From assembly GCA_024742285.1 (NCBI GenBank), contig JANSYR010000013.1:174975-238974 (forward strand): 64,000 nucleotides of DNA, read 5' to 3'. Below the pieces are notes generated by a model. That model was not told the origin of the DNA. It saw only the letters and a list, made by a program, of their open reading frames with translations, and ran no database searches. This DNA comes from a bacterium (GTDB lineage Bacteria > Myxococcota_A > UBA9160 > UBA4427). How positions within the stretch are numbered: the stretch's first letter is position 1; each line of letters opens with the position of its first letter. A program made the position numbers and the translations under genes. Shown one piece after another: positions 8,385 to 16,696 of the stretch.

Positions 8385-8418
8385 CGGTGTCCGACGAGAA
8401 ACTTCGTCGGTGACACCG
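8385..8418. promoter_or_regulatory. Inverted repeat, candidate operator 1
   Basis: CGGTGT at 8385-8390 pairs with ACACCG at 8413-8418. Inside lies a perfect 7-bp stem (CCGACGA 8391-8397 with TCGTCGG 8404-8410), with two unpaired bases on one side. The half-site matches the second repeat at 8535-8554. A binding site for the neighbouring XRE protein is the simplest reading. Confidence 0.4.
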
Positions 8419-8440
8419 TAATGCGTAATGAAGGCGACCT

Positions 8441-8468
8441 TTGATTTGGAACGCGCCGAGTCTATAGA
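8441..8468 (+). promoter_or_regulatory. Candidate sigma-70 promoter for rsmD
   Basis: TTGATT (8441-8446) and TATAGA (8463-8468) are spaced by 16 bases, with four of six consensus matches each, in an AT-richer patch. It points to rsmD and lies between the two candidate operators, so repression by the XRE protein would be possible. Confidence 0.35.
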
Positions 8469-8534
8469 GGGGGCTCTTGAGCGGCAACCCCAATCCCGGC
8501 TTCGTGCACAGGTTCGATCGTCCGCGTTCGCAAA

Positions 8535-8554
8535 CGGTGTGACGAGTGACACCG
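8535..8554. promoter_or_regulatory. Inverted repeat, candidate operator 2
   Basis: A perfect CGGTGT / ACACCG inverted pair with an 8-base centre. The right half, with flanks, reads GTGACACCG, which is identical to 8410-8418 in the first repeat. Confidence 0.4.
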
Positions 8555-8652
8555 ACGCGGCGCGTTCGGTTAGTCTCGTGCACACTTTTCGACGACCCGT
8601 CGACGCCCGTCGTCGTCATCCGGGTCGTCGTCCTGATGGGTGGGTTCATCGA

Positions 8653-9246
8653 GTGCGGATCATCAGCGGTCGGCTTCGCGGTCGCGACCTCGGTCGCGTG
8701 CCCGATGGCGTTCGTCCGACGACGGACCGCGTGCGCGAGTCCTTGTTCTCCGCGCTCGGTGGCCTCGAGGGCTGCAGGGTGCTCGATCTCTTCGCCGGGA
8801 CCGGTGCGCTCGGCCTCGAAGCATATTCCCGTGGGGCCGAGCGGGTCGTGTTCGTCGAACGCTCGAAGGGCGTCGCGCGTGCTCTGCAGAAGCGATTGTC
8901 GATGCTCGGGCTCGAGGACGACGAGGCGCTTCGCCTCGTGGTCAGCGACGCGCGACGTGCTCTCAGACGCCTGACCGACGGCGATGAAACGCCGTTCGAT
9001 CTCGCCTTCGTGGACCCGCCCTACGTCGAGGGCGGGGAGAGCGAGCGCGAGCCGATTCTCGAGGCCCTCTTCGGCGCCGAACTGCTGGGACCGGAGGCGA
9101 TGGTGGTCGTCGAGGGCCCGACACGTCATCCTCTTCGGCCCCTGCCCGGGATCCGGGTGGTGGACGAACGTCGCTACGGCGACACTCTGTTGACCTGGCT
9201 CACCCCCGGCGAACCGCCGGAGGTCGCCGATCCTGAAGACCGATGA
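8653..9246 (+). CDS. rsmD: 16S rRNA (guanine966-N2)-methyltransferase
   Basis: RsmD methylates G966 of 16S rRNA using S-adenosylmethionine. The 197-residue protein begins with the typical RIISGRLRGR, followed by RPTTDRVRESLFSAL. The SAM-binding motif LDLFAGTGALGLEA and the catalytic motif DPPYV are both intact. GTG 8653 is chosen because the conserved N terminus starts there; the frame is open further upstream but carries unrelated basic sequence. coaD follows 43 bases downstream, a pairing common across proteobacteria, suggesting co-transcription. Confidence 0.9.
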   Translation: MRIISGRLRGRDLGRVPDGVRPTTDRVRESLFSALGGLEGCRVLDLFAGTGALGLEAYSRGAERVVFVERSKGVARALQKRLSMLGLEDDEALRLVVSDARRALRRLTDGDETPFDLAFVDPPYVEGGESEREPILEALFGAELLGPEAMVVVEGPTRHPLRPLPGIRVVDERRYGDTLLTWLTPGEPPEVADPEDR

Positions 9247-9289
9247 CGAAGTCGTTCCGCGCTTCGTCGCATCCGGAGTGAATCGAACG

Positions 9290-9793
9290 ATGTCGGACCG
9301 GCAGCCGGGCCATCGCCTGGCGCTCTTTCCCGCGAGCTTCGACCCGATCACGAACGGCCACCTCGACCTGATCGAGCGGAGTCGGGCGCTCTTCGACGAG
9401 ACGGTGATCGCGGTGGCGCGAAACGTCTCGAAGAGCGCGACCTTCGACGCCGACGAGCGCATGGAGATCCTGCTCTCGGTGACGCAGGGGATGGACGACG
9501 TCTCGGTCCAGGTCTTCGACGGCCTCGTCGTCCATCACGCCCAACAGATCGGCGCCAACGCGATCATCCGTGGCCTGCGAGCCATGTCGGATTTCGAATA
9601 CGAGTTCGAGATGGCGCTGATGAACAAGCACCTCGCGCCGGACGTCGAGATCCTCTTCTTCATGACGAGCCAGGAATATCTCTACGTGAGCTCGTCTCGA
9701 CTCAAGGAGCTCGTCCGATTCGGGGCCAGCGTGGACGAGTTCGTGCCGCCGGTCGTCGCGGATGCGCTCAAGCGAAAGCTCGCGTCTAAGTAG
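9290..9793 (+). CDS. coaD: Phosphopantetheine adenylyltransferase
   Basis: CoaD adenylylates 4'-phosphopantetheine to dephospho-CoA. The 167-residue protein has the nucleotidyltransferase motif NGHLD within ASFDPITNGHLDLI, and the C-terminal SSSRLKEL motif that binds ATP phosphates. Length matches the family (about 160). ATG 9290 is preferred because GGAG lies 11 bases upstream; the in-frame GTG at 9278 overlaps that ribosome site. coaBC follows after a repeat-bearing spacer, placing two CoA biosynthesis steps together. Confidence 0.93.
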   Translation: MSDRQPGHRLALFPASFDPITNGHLDLIERSRALFDETVIAVARNVSKSATFDADERMEILLSVTQGMDDVSVQVFDGLVVHHAQQIGANAIIRGLRAMSDFEYEFEMALMNKHLAPDVEILFFMTSQEYLYVSSSRLKELVRFGASVDEFVPPVVADALKRKLASK

Positions 9794-9798
9794 TCGCC

Positions 9799-9886
9799 TG
9801 CGGGCGCTCGGCGACAGGGGGGCTGGTTCGGAAGGGTTTCGCCTCGACAGGGGGGCTGGCTCGGAAGGCTTTCGCGTGCGGGCGCT
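9799..9886. repeat. Direct repeats flanked by the TGCGGGCGCT motif
   Basis: Two 31-base direct repeats (9812-9842 and 9845-9875) differ at only two positions. They are bracketed by two exact copies of TGCGGGCGCT (9799-9808 and 9877-9886). The left copy sits in the loop of a small hairpin (GTCGCC/GGCGAC) starting at the coaD stop. The same core recurs after pilQ and aroQ. The element fills much of the coaD-coaBC spacer. Confidence 0.7.
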
Positions 9887-10021
9887 AGAGTCGGATCGCG
9901 GGGTGCCGATGAAGCGGTTGGGCCCCGTCTGCACGGGCCTGAACTCGCCCCCGACCGGGGGACCGGGTACCCTTGGGGGCAACGTCTGCCCGGAAGGGAC
10001 CGGGACGGAGGACCGACCGGT

Positions 10022-11227
10022 ATGGAGCCGCGCCGAATCCTGCTCGCCATCTCCGGGGGCATCGCCGCCTACAAGGCGCCGGAGCTCGTTCGCACGCTGA
10101 AGCGCGCCGGACACGAGGTCCGCTGCATGCTGACGCCGGAGGCCGAGCGCTTCGTCTCTGCGCTCTCGCTTCAGGCGGTCTCCGGAGAATCCGTTCGGCG
10201 CGATCTCTTCGACGCCGGGGAAGAGGGCGAGATCGACCACATCGGCCTCGCCGACTGGGCCGATCTGGCTCTGGTCGCGCCGGCCACCGCCAATCTCCTG
10301 GCGAAGATGGCCCACGGCCTGGCGGACGATCTCGTGACGGCGGTGCTCCTCGCGACCCGGGCGCCGATCCTGGTGGCGCCCGCGATGAACGTGAACATGT
10401 GGAGCCACCCGGCGACCCAGGCGAATCTCGAGACCCTGCGCAGCCGAGGCGTCGCGACCGTCGGCCCGGACGCCGGCGAGCTGGCGTGCGGCTGGGAAGG
10501 ACTCGGGCGGATGAGCGATCCGGCGGTGATCGCCGAGGCCGCAGCGAGTCGACTCGTACCCACCAGCCTCGAGGGGCTGCGGGTGCTGGTCACCGCCGGG
10601 GGGACCGCCGAACCGATCGACGCGGTCCGCTCCGTGACGAACCGTTCTTCCGGGAAGATGGGCTTCGCGATCGCGGCCGAAGCGGCGCGTCGCGGGGCCG
10701 AGGTGACCCTCGTGGCCGGCGTCACGAGCCTGCCGACGCCTCACGGCGTGGAGCGGGTCGACGTCGGCAGCGCGCTCGAGATGCGCGACGCCGTCCTCGC
10801 GGCTTTCGACGAGAGCGCGATCGTCGTGAAGGCCGCGGCCGTGGCGGATTTTCGTCCGATCGAGGCGAGCGATCGAAAGATCAAGAAGGAGCAGATGGCC
10901 GAGGGCGAGCGCATGACCCTCGAGCTGGTCCAGAACCCGGACATCCTCCAGGAGATCAGCGCAAAGAAGGGCGATCGCACGATCGTCGGCTTCGCTGCCG
11001 AGAGCCACGACGTCGTTGCCGCAGCGAAGCGGAAGCTCGCGCGAAAGGGCTGCGACCTGATCGTCGCGAACGACATCTCCCGGGCCGACGCGGGCTTCGA
11101 GGTCGACGAGAACGCCGTCCTCTTCGTGTGGCCGAGCGGCGAGGTAGAGGAGCTGCCGCTGCTTCCCAAGACCGGGGTCGCGGCGCAGCTCTTCGATCGG
11201 ATCGAGAAGCTGAGAGAGGGGCGATGA
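10022..11227 (+). CDS. coaBC: Bifunctional phosphopantothenoylcysteine decarboxylase / phosphopantothenate-cysteine ligase
   Basis: CoaBC condenses 4'-phosphopantothenate with cysteine and decarboxylates the product to 4'-phosphopantetheine. The 401-residue protein shows the flavoprotein CoaC half first (SGGIAAYK at the start, then APAMNVNMW and GELACGWEGLGRM). The CoaB half begins near residue 185 with VLVTAGGTAEPIDAVRSVTN and includes the KAAAVADFRP segment. Its stop overlaps the start of the nfeD gene (ATGA), so translation is probably coupled. Confidence 0.95.
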   Translation: MEPRRILLAISGGIAAYKAPELVRTLKRAGHEVRCMLTPEAERFVSALSLQAVSGESVRRDLFDAGEEGEIDHIGLADWADLALVAPATANLLAKMAHGLADDLVTAVLLATRAPILVAPAMNVNMWSHPATQANLETLRSRGVATVGPDAGELACGWEGLGRMSDPAVIAEAAASRLVPTSLEGLRVLVTAGGTAEPIDAVRSVTNRSSGKMGFAIAAEAARRGAEVTLVAGVTSLPTPHGVERVDVGSALEMRDAVLAAFDESAIVVKAAAVADFRPIEASDRKIKKEQMAEGERMTLELVQNPDILQEISAKKGDRTIVGFAAESHDVVAAAKRKLARKGCDLIVANDISRADAGFEVDENAVLFVWPSGEVEELPLLPKTGVAAQLFDRIEKLREGR

Positions 11228-12630
11228 CGCGGGATCGAGAGCGGTCGCGGGTTGCAGGGCTGCGTCTTCTCGGCGCGCTCCTGGTGGCGCTGCTCACACC
11301 CTCGCTCGCGTTCGCGGGCGACGTGTACGTCGTCACGATCGACGGCTCCATCAATCCGGCGAGCGCCGACTACCTGATCGGTGCGATCGAGCAGGCGGAG
11401 GCCGGGAACGCGGCCGCGATCCTGATCGAGCTCGATACCCCGGGTGGACTGGTCTCGTCGACCCAGGACATCATCCAGGCGATGCTCAATGCGACGGTGC
11501 CGACGATCGTGTTCGTCACGCCGCGTGGGGCGACCGCGACGTCGGCGGGCACGTTCATCACGCTCGCCGCGAACGTCGCCGCGATGATGCCGGGCACGAG
11601 CATCGGCGCGGCCCATCCCGTGAGTCTCTTCGGCGGGGCGCCGCCGCCGGCCGAAGGGCAGGACGGGGAGGGACAGGGCGGCGGTCCGCCCCGGGACGTC
11701 GTGACCGAGAAGATGGAGAACTATCTCGCGGCGTACGTCGAGTCGATCGCCGCTCAGCGCGAGCGCAACGTCGAGTGGGCGCAGGATGCCGTGCGGCGTT
11801 CGGTCGCGGTGACCGCCGAGAAAGCCCTCGAGCTGAACGTGATCGACCTCGTGGTCGATGGTCGCGAAGCGCTCCTGGCCGCCGTGGAAGGGCGTGAGGT
11901 GAAGCTCGGCGGCGACACTGCGACGATCTCCGTGGCGGGGGCGCGTGAGATCCGGGTCGAGAAGACGCTGCTGCAGGCGATCTTCGACTTCCTGTCCGAC
12001 CCCAACGTCGCCACGATCCTGCTCGCGATCGGGGCCCTCGGCCTCTACATGGAGTTCCAGAGCCCGGGCCTGATCGTGCCGGGCGCGATCGGCGTCTCCG
12101 CCTTCGTGCTGCTTGGCTTCGCCCTCCAGATCCTGCCCTTCAGCTGGGTCGGCATGCTCTTCATGCTGCTCGGAATCGGGCTGCTGATCGCGGAGCTCTT
12201 CGTGGCGTCCTTCGGTCTGCTCTTCGCCGCGGGGGTCACGTGCTTCCTGATCGGCGGGACGATGGTCTTCGATCGGCCCGAGGTGTCGGACCTGACCGTC
12301 GATTTCTGGCAGGTGCTGTTTCCGATGACGATCGCGATGTCGCTCTTCGGCGCGGTGATCGCCTACAGTCTCGGGCGGACCCTGTTCTCCCAGCAGACGG
12401 CCGGCGTGGACGAGATGATCGGGCTCGTCGGCCGCTGCGAGTCGGCGATCCCCGCTGGCGCCGAGGGAGCCGGGAAGGGAAAGGTCTTCGTGCGCGGTGA
12501 GTACTGGAACTGCACGTCCGAGGAGTCGATCGGCGTCGGCGACGCCGTCGAGGTGGTCCAGATCGACGGGCTGACGTTGCGGGTGAGACCCGCCTCAGGC
12601 ACATCGTCCGGAATCTCGTCCAGCGACTAG
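11224..12630 (+). CDS. nfeD: NfeD-type membrane-bound ClpP-class serine protease
   Basis: This long-form NfeD protein (468 residues) has a signal peptide ending near residue 31. A ClpP-like periplasmic protease domain follows, with nucleophile Ser at about 107 (ATSAGTF) and catalytic Lys at about 163 (TEKMEN). After it come four or so membrane segments (residues 260-390) and a C-terminal OB-fold NfeD domain (from about 400). The archaeal homologue cleaves the C terminus of its partner stomatin. The next gene is a slipin/stomatin, the conserved nfeD-SPFH partnership. The start ATG overlaps the coaBC stop. Confidence 0.9.
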   Translation: MTRDRERSRVAGLRLLGALLVALLTPSLAFAGDVYVVTIDGSINPASADYLIGAIEQAEAGNAAAILIELDTPGGLVSSTQDIIQAMLNATVPTIVFVTPRGATATSAGTFITLAANVAAMMPGTSIGAAHPVSLFGGAPPPAEGQDGEGQGGGPPRDVVTEKMENYLAAYVESIAAQRERNVEWAQDAVRRSVAVTAEKALELNVIDLVVDGREALLAAVEGREVKLGGDTATISVAGAREIRVEKTLLQAIFDFLSDPNVATILLAIGALGLYMEFQSPGLIVPGAIGVSAFVLLGFALQILPFSWVGMLFMLLGIGLLIAELFVASFGLLFAAGVTCFLIGGTMVFDRPEVSDLTVDFWQVLFPMTIAMSLFGAVIAYSLGRTLFSQQTAGVDEMIGLVGRCESAIPAGAEGAGKGKVFVRGEYWNCTSEESIGVGDAVEVVQIDGLTLRVRPASGTSSGISSSD

Positions 12631-12693
12631 ACCGCCGGTCGCCCGGTAGGGGCGACAGCACGCAGAACGCTATTCAGCGGAAAGAGAGGGGCT

Positions 12694-13509
12694 GTGCTCG
12701 GCATTCTCATCGTCTTCTTCATGACGATCGTCCTGTTCATGTTCGGAATCCGGATCCTGAACGAGTACGAGCGCGGCGTCGTGTTCCGACTCGGTCGCTA
12801 CGTCGGGATCCGCGAAGCGGGCTTCCGCTGGATCATTCCCGGCGTGGACCGGATGGTTCGGATCAGCCTGCGCGAGATCGTGATGGACGTCCCGGCGCAG
12901 GAGGTGATCACCCTCGACAACGTCTCGGTCAAGGTGAACGCGGTGCTCTACTTCCGCGTGCTGCACCCGGACAAGTCGGTGATCCAGGTCGAGAACTACC
13001 TCTACGGCACGTCCCAGCTCGCCCAGACGACCCTGCGGAGCGTGTGCGGCCAGGCCGAGCTCGACCAGCTCCTCGCGGATCGCGAGCAGATCAACCAGCA
13101 GCTCCAGGAGATCATCGACCAGCAGACCGAGCCCTGGGGCGTGAAGGTCCGCGCGGTCGAGCTCAAGCAGATCGATCTCCCGCAGGAGATGCAGCGGGTG
13201 ATGGCCAAGCAGGCCGAGGCCGAGCGCGAGAAGCGCGCCAAGGTCACGCTGGCCGATGGTGAGCTCCAGGCGGCCCAGCGGCTGGCGGACGCCGCGGCGA
13301 CCCTCTCGAGCGAGCCCTCGGGCCTCCAGCTCCGCTATCTGCAGACCCTCGCGGAGATCGCCGGGGGCGAGAAGAGTTCGACGACGATCTTCCCTGTGCC
13401 GATCGACCTCGTTCGACCATTCTATGATCAGTTGATGGCGCGGGCAGAAGCCGACGCCGCGGAAGACGGGGGGGGGACGAGCCCCTCGATCACGGGTGGG
13501 GACGCGTAG
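12694..13509 (+). CDS. Slipin/stomatin-like SPFH protein
   Basis: A 271-residue SPFH (band 7) membrane-scaffold protein. One N-terminal membrane helix (residues 2-20) is followed by the slipin hallmark [13 protein letters not shown], the SPFH domain to about residue 170, and a coiled-coil stretch rich in Gln, Glu and Ala. Slipins form oligomeric membrane microdomains and are processed or assisted by NfeD proteases, the product of the gene 63 bases upstream. GTG 12694 has GAGAGGGG just upstream. Confidence 0.9.
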   Translation: MLGILIVFFMTIVLFMFGIRILNEYERGVVFRLGRYVGIREAGFRWIIPGVDRMVRISLREIVMDVPAQEVITLDNVSVKVNAVLYFRVLHPDKSVIQVENYLYGTSQLAQTTLRSVCGQAELDQLLADREQINQQLQEIIDQQTEPWGVKVRAVELKQIDLPQEMQRVMAKQAEAEREKRAKVTLADGELQAAQRLADAAATLSSEPSGLQLRYLQTLAEIAGGEKSSTTIFPVPIDLVRPFYDQLMARAEADAAEDGGGTSPSITGGDA

Positions 13510-14553
13510 TTGGCCGCTAAGAACGGGAAGGACGACGCTGCGACCGAAGCGGGCCGCGGCGTGACGCGCTCGATCGTGAACGGGTTGGTCCTCGTCGCCT
13601 CGATCGCCTTGTTGGCGGCCTGGTCGACCCAGGGCTTCTTCAAGCTGGAGCCGGGCGAGTCGGCCGTGATCCTGCGGCTCGGCGCCTTCGATCGCGTGCG
13701 ATCGGTCGAAGGCTGGTGGGGCCATCTGCCGCCGCCGCTGGAATCGCACGAGGTCGTGAACACCGGCAAGCTTCGCACGGAGTCCTTCGGGCTGCGTCCG
13801 ACGAGGTCGACCCCGGGTGTGCCGACCGACGCCGAAGAGGTCGAGATCTCGCGGCAGATCCAGCGGGACGCGATCCAGACCGCGGACAACAACATCGTGA
13901 ACGTCGCGTACGAGCTGCAGTACAAGGTCGGCGACGCGTACGCGTATCGCTTCTCGATGGCGGATCCCGGCGCGATCCTGCACGACGCGACGGAGGCAGC
14001 GATGCGCAACGTCGTCGGGTCGCGCACGATCGACGACGTGCTGTCGCAGAACCTCAGCCAGCTGATGCGCGAGGCAGAGTCGATCCTGAAGCGCCTGCTG
14101 GGTTCCTATGTGACCGAGGTGGGACACGAGGCCGCGTTCGCCGTCGATCGCATCAACCTGGAGAAGCCCCAGGCGCCGGAGGCGGTCCGCGAAGCGTTCG
14201 CCGACGTCGTGAGCGCGGGCCAGGACGAGAAGCGCTCTACGCTCGAGGCCGAGGGCGATGCCAAGGAGATCCTCCAGCGCGCGCAGTCCGAGGCGGCGGA
14301 GCTTCGCGAGCAGGCCGAGGCCTATCGGCGCGCGAAGATCATCGAGGCGAGGGGCGAAGCGAGTCGCTTCGAGGCGCTGCTGGTCGAATACCAGGCGGCA
14401 CCGGAGGTGACCCGGCGTAGGCTCTACCTCGAGACGATGGAGGAAATCCTGCCCGGCGTGGAGAAGATGGTCGTCGAGCCCAACACGGTGAACATGCTGC
14501 CGATGCTGCCCCTCGGCGGGCAGTCGTCGCCGGTGGGAGGCGCCGGCCGATGA
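13510..14553 (+). CDS. hflK: HflK-like SPFH membrane protein
   Basis: A 347-residue HflK-type protein: one N-terminal membrane helix (about 22-42), the SPFH domain opened by LEPGESAVILRLGAFDRV, then a long charged helix from about residue 240 (ILQRAQSEAAELREQAEAYR). With HflC it forms a cage around FtsH in E. coli and modulates membrane-protein degradation; no ftsH is present here. The TTG start immediately follows the slipin stop and has GGTGGGG upstream. The hflC start overlaps its stop (ATGA). Confidence 0.87.
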   Translation: MAAKNGKDDAATEAGRGVTRSIVNGLVLVASIALLAAWSTQGFFKLEPGESAVILRLGAFDRVRSVEGWWGHLPPPLESHEVVNTGKLRTESFGLRPTRSTPGVPTDAEEVEISRQIQRDAIQTADNNIVNVAYELQYKVGDAYAYRFSMADPGAILHDATEAAMRNVVGSRTIDDVLSQNLSQLMREAESILKRLLGSYVTEVGHEAAFAVDRINLEKPQAPEAVREAFADVVSAGQDEKRSTLEAEGDAKEILQRAQSEAAELREQAEAYRRAKIIEARGEASRFEALLVEYQAAPEVTRRRLYLETMEEILPGVEKMVVEPNTVNMLPMLPLGGQSSPVGGAGR

Positions 14554-15482
14554 TGCGTCTTCTCTCCACGCTGATCGTGCTGGGCGCGATCGTGGTCGGG
14601 GCTCTCTGGGCCGCGCAGTACGACAGCGGGCCGATCGTCATCAACCAGGCGGACGAGTACCGGCTCGTGCTCCGGCTCGGGGTTCCGCAGCCCGAGCTGA
14701 TCGAGCCGGGCGTCGCGATGACCGACGAGTTCTTCGGGGCGGAGCTGCCGTTCCGTTATCCCTTCATTCGGCTGCCCTTCGTCGACGAGGTCCTCGTCTT
14801 CGACAAGAAGATCCAATACCTCAACGCGGCGCCCGCCGAGTTCGAGATCAAGGGGAACGAACGGATCATCGTCGACTTCTTCGCCCTCTGGCAGATCGAG
14901 TCTCCGCTGCTCTTCCGTCGGAGCTTCCCGGGCGGGATGGAGGAAGCGAAGGTCAGGATCCAGCGGACCGTCGGTGCACTCGTGCGCGACGGCGTCGGTG
15001 GCTTGACGATGGCCGAGCTCCTGGCGCGAGCCGAGATCCTCGAGACCCTCGACGAGAGCGCGACGGCGGAGCTCGGGTCGAACGGCGTGCGCGTGATCGA
15101 CGTGCGGATCAATCGGACGGAGCTCCCCATCCTCACGCAGACTTCGACGTTCGAGCAGATGCGGGAGCAGCGTCGAGCGATCTCCCGCGAACGCCGCGCG
15201 ATCGGCCAGCGCGAGGCACGCGAGATCCGCGCCAAGGCCGAACGTCAGGCCCGCGAGATCGTCGCGGAAGCGCGCGCGGAATCCGAGGTCCTGCGCGGGC
15301 AGGGCGATGCCGAGGCTGCAGCGATCTACGCGAGCGCCTACGGCAAGGACGCGGATTTCTACGCCTTCGTGCGGAGTCTCGAGGCCTATCGCAAGACCCT
15401 GGGCGAGAACACGACGCTCGTCGTTCCGCCGGATCACGAGTTCTTCCGGTTCCTGGACCCGTCGTCGACCGGGACGCCCTGA
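14550..15482 (+). CDS. hflC: HflC-like SPFH membrane protein
   Basis: A 310-residue partner of HflK. It has an N-terminal membrane helix (residues 3-22), an SPFH domain with FPFIRLPFVDEVLVFDKK-like spacing and KVRIQRTVGALVRD, and then an extended Arg/Glu/Ala helix (REQRRAISRERRAIGQREAR region). That helix matches HflC, which uses it to build the ring wall. It is the last gene of the nfeD-slipin-hflK-hflC run and ends nine bases from the convergent lptF/G gene. Confidence 0.87.
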   Translation: MMRLLSTLIVLGAIVVGALWAAQYDSGPIVINQADEYRLVLRLGVPQPELIEPGVAMTDEFFGAELPFRYPFIRLPFVDEVLVFDKKIQYLNAAPAEFEIKGNERIIVDFFALWQIESPLLFRRSFPGGMEEAKVRIQRTVGALVRDGVGGLTMAELLARAEILETLDESATAELGSNGVRVIDVRINRTELPILTQTSTFEQMREQRRAISRERRAIGQREAREIRAKAERQAREIVAEARAESEVLRGQGDAEAAAIYASAYGKDADFYAFVRSLEAYRKTLGENTTLVVPPDHEFFRFLDPSSTGTP

Positions 15483-15491
15483 TCGGCGACG

Positions 15492-16622
15492 TCAGACCCG
15501 TCGAAAGCGGAGTGCGAGCGCCGCGCCGACCGACAAGAGCGCGATCGTGAGCCAGGGCGTCAGCCCGACGGGGATCAGCTCCCGCTGGGCCAGGGTCTGG
15601 CCCGCGCTCTGGACCACGTAGAAGAGCGAGAGCGTGAGGGCCGCGCCGACGGCCGGCGTCGCGATGCGCCCCCGCGAATCGACGCGCATCGCGAAGGGCA
15701 TGGCGAGCCAGGCGAAGACGAGGACAAGCCAGGGATTCGCGAGCCGCTCGTGAAGTCTCCGCTCAACGCGTCGGAGGGAGGAACTCGTCGCGCGGGGCGC
15801 GTCCTCGAGGTAGGCCGCCAGGTCCTGAAGCGGGAGCAGCGCGGGGTCGGCCGCGACGAGGAGGTCCGCCTGCAGCGCCTCGTGGTCGAGCAGGAGCGGC
15901 ACGTCGCGATCGACCTCGGGATCCGCCGTGAAGTCGATCGGATCGAAGCGCCAGATCGTCCCCCGATCGATCCGCCAGGCGCCGGAGGGCTCGATCGCGA
16001 CCTTCGCCGTGCGGATGACCCGCAGAACGGCGCCCAGCTGGCTGCGCTCGAAGATCTCGACGTCGTGGAGCGTCCGGGTCTCCGGGTCGGCGTATCCCAC
16101 GTTCGTGATCAGCGGCCCTTTCTGCACCCAGAAGGCCCGCTGGGCGAAGTCGATCTCCGCCTCGATCGGAACGTCGCTCTCCGCCCGGGACCAGACCCGG
16201 TCGGCGCGGAGAATCAGGGTCTCGTGGAGAACGACCGAGGCAAGCGATAGGATCAGGGCCGTCGTCAGCACCGGCAGGATGATCCTGGCCGGGCGGACGC
16301 CGCCGGCCTGGATCGCGACGAGCTCCATCGCTCGGCCCGAGAGGGCGAAGAGGGTGAAGACCGCGATGAAGCTCGCGATCGGAAGGACGTCCGCCAGATA
16401 GTAGGAAGTGAGCCGTAGAGCGAGGGCACGGGCAGCGTCCGAGAGCGTCGACAGGGCCGAGAGGCCGTCCCGGGGCGCTTCGCCTGCGGAGCCGCCCCAG
16501 CCGGTGACGTCTTCGAGGTTGAGGACGAGTTCGAGGGTCGCGAGCACCAGCAGGGACGCGGCGAGCACCATCACGAAGAGACCGAGGAAACGCGTGGCGA
16601 AATAGCGCGACAGGATCCGCAC
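15492..16622 (-). CDS. LptF/LptG family lipopolysaccharide export permease
   Basis: A 376-residue inner-membrane protein of the YjgP/YjgQ family. It has two or three membrane helices at the N terminus, a periplasmic beta-jellyroll region (about residues 140-270, e.g. FWVQKGPLITNVGY), and three helices at the C terminus. LptF and LptG with the ATPase LptB extract LPS from the inner membrane and pass it to LptC. A single copy is seen here, so its F or G identity is not assigned. Its presence implies an LPS-bearing outer membrane. It is divergent from ribF across 74 bases. Confidence 0.88.
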   Translation of the reverse strand: MRILSRYFATRFLGLFVMVLAASLLVLATLELVLNLEDVTGWGGSAGEAPRDGLSALSTLSDAARALALRLTSYYLADVLPIASFIAVFTLFALSGRAMELVAIQAGGVRPARIILPVLTTALILSLASVVLHETLILRADRVWSRAESDVPIEAEIDFAQRAFWVQKGPLITNVGYADPETRTLHDVEIFERSQLGAVLRVIRTAKVAIEPSGAWRIDRGTIWRFDPIDFTADPEVDRDVPLLLDHEALQADLLVAADPALLPLQDLAAYLEDAPRATSSSLRRVERRLHERLANPWLVLVFAWLAMPFAMRVDSRGRIATPAVGAALTLSLFYVVQSAGQTLAQRELIPVGLTPWLTIALLSVGAALALRFRRV

Positions 16623-16696
16623 GGGCCCGAGCGTAGCGAAGGCCCGTCGCGTCGAACCTCGCCGTCGTCGACCACGACTCGGATACGGAGCGATCG

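Larger units (their letters stand above)
8194..8652. other. Divergent regulatory region between the XRE gene and rsmD
   Basis: These 459 bases hold no convincing gene; an open frame runs into rsmD but encodes non-conserved basic sequence. The region contains two CGGTGT inverted repeats and a sigma-70-like promoter, listed separately. It is more AT-rich in parts (8418-8470) than its surroundings. Confidence 0.5.

Noticed and set aside
8428..8652. N-terminal extension of rsmD in the same frame
   Set aside because: The 75 extra residues are basic and non-conserved, overlap the candidate promoter and operator, and precede the normal RsmD start RIISGRLRGR.
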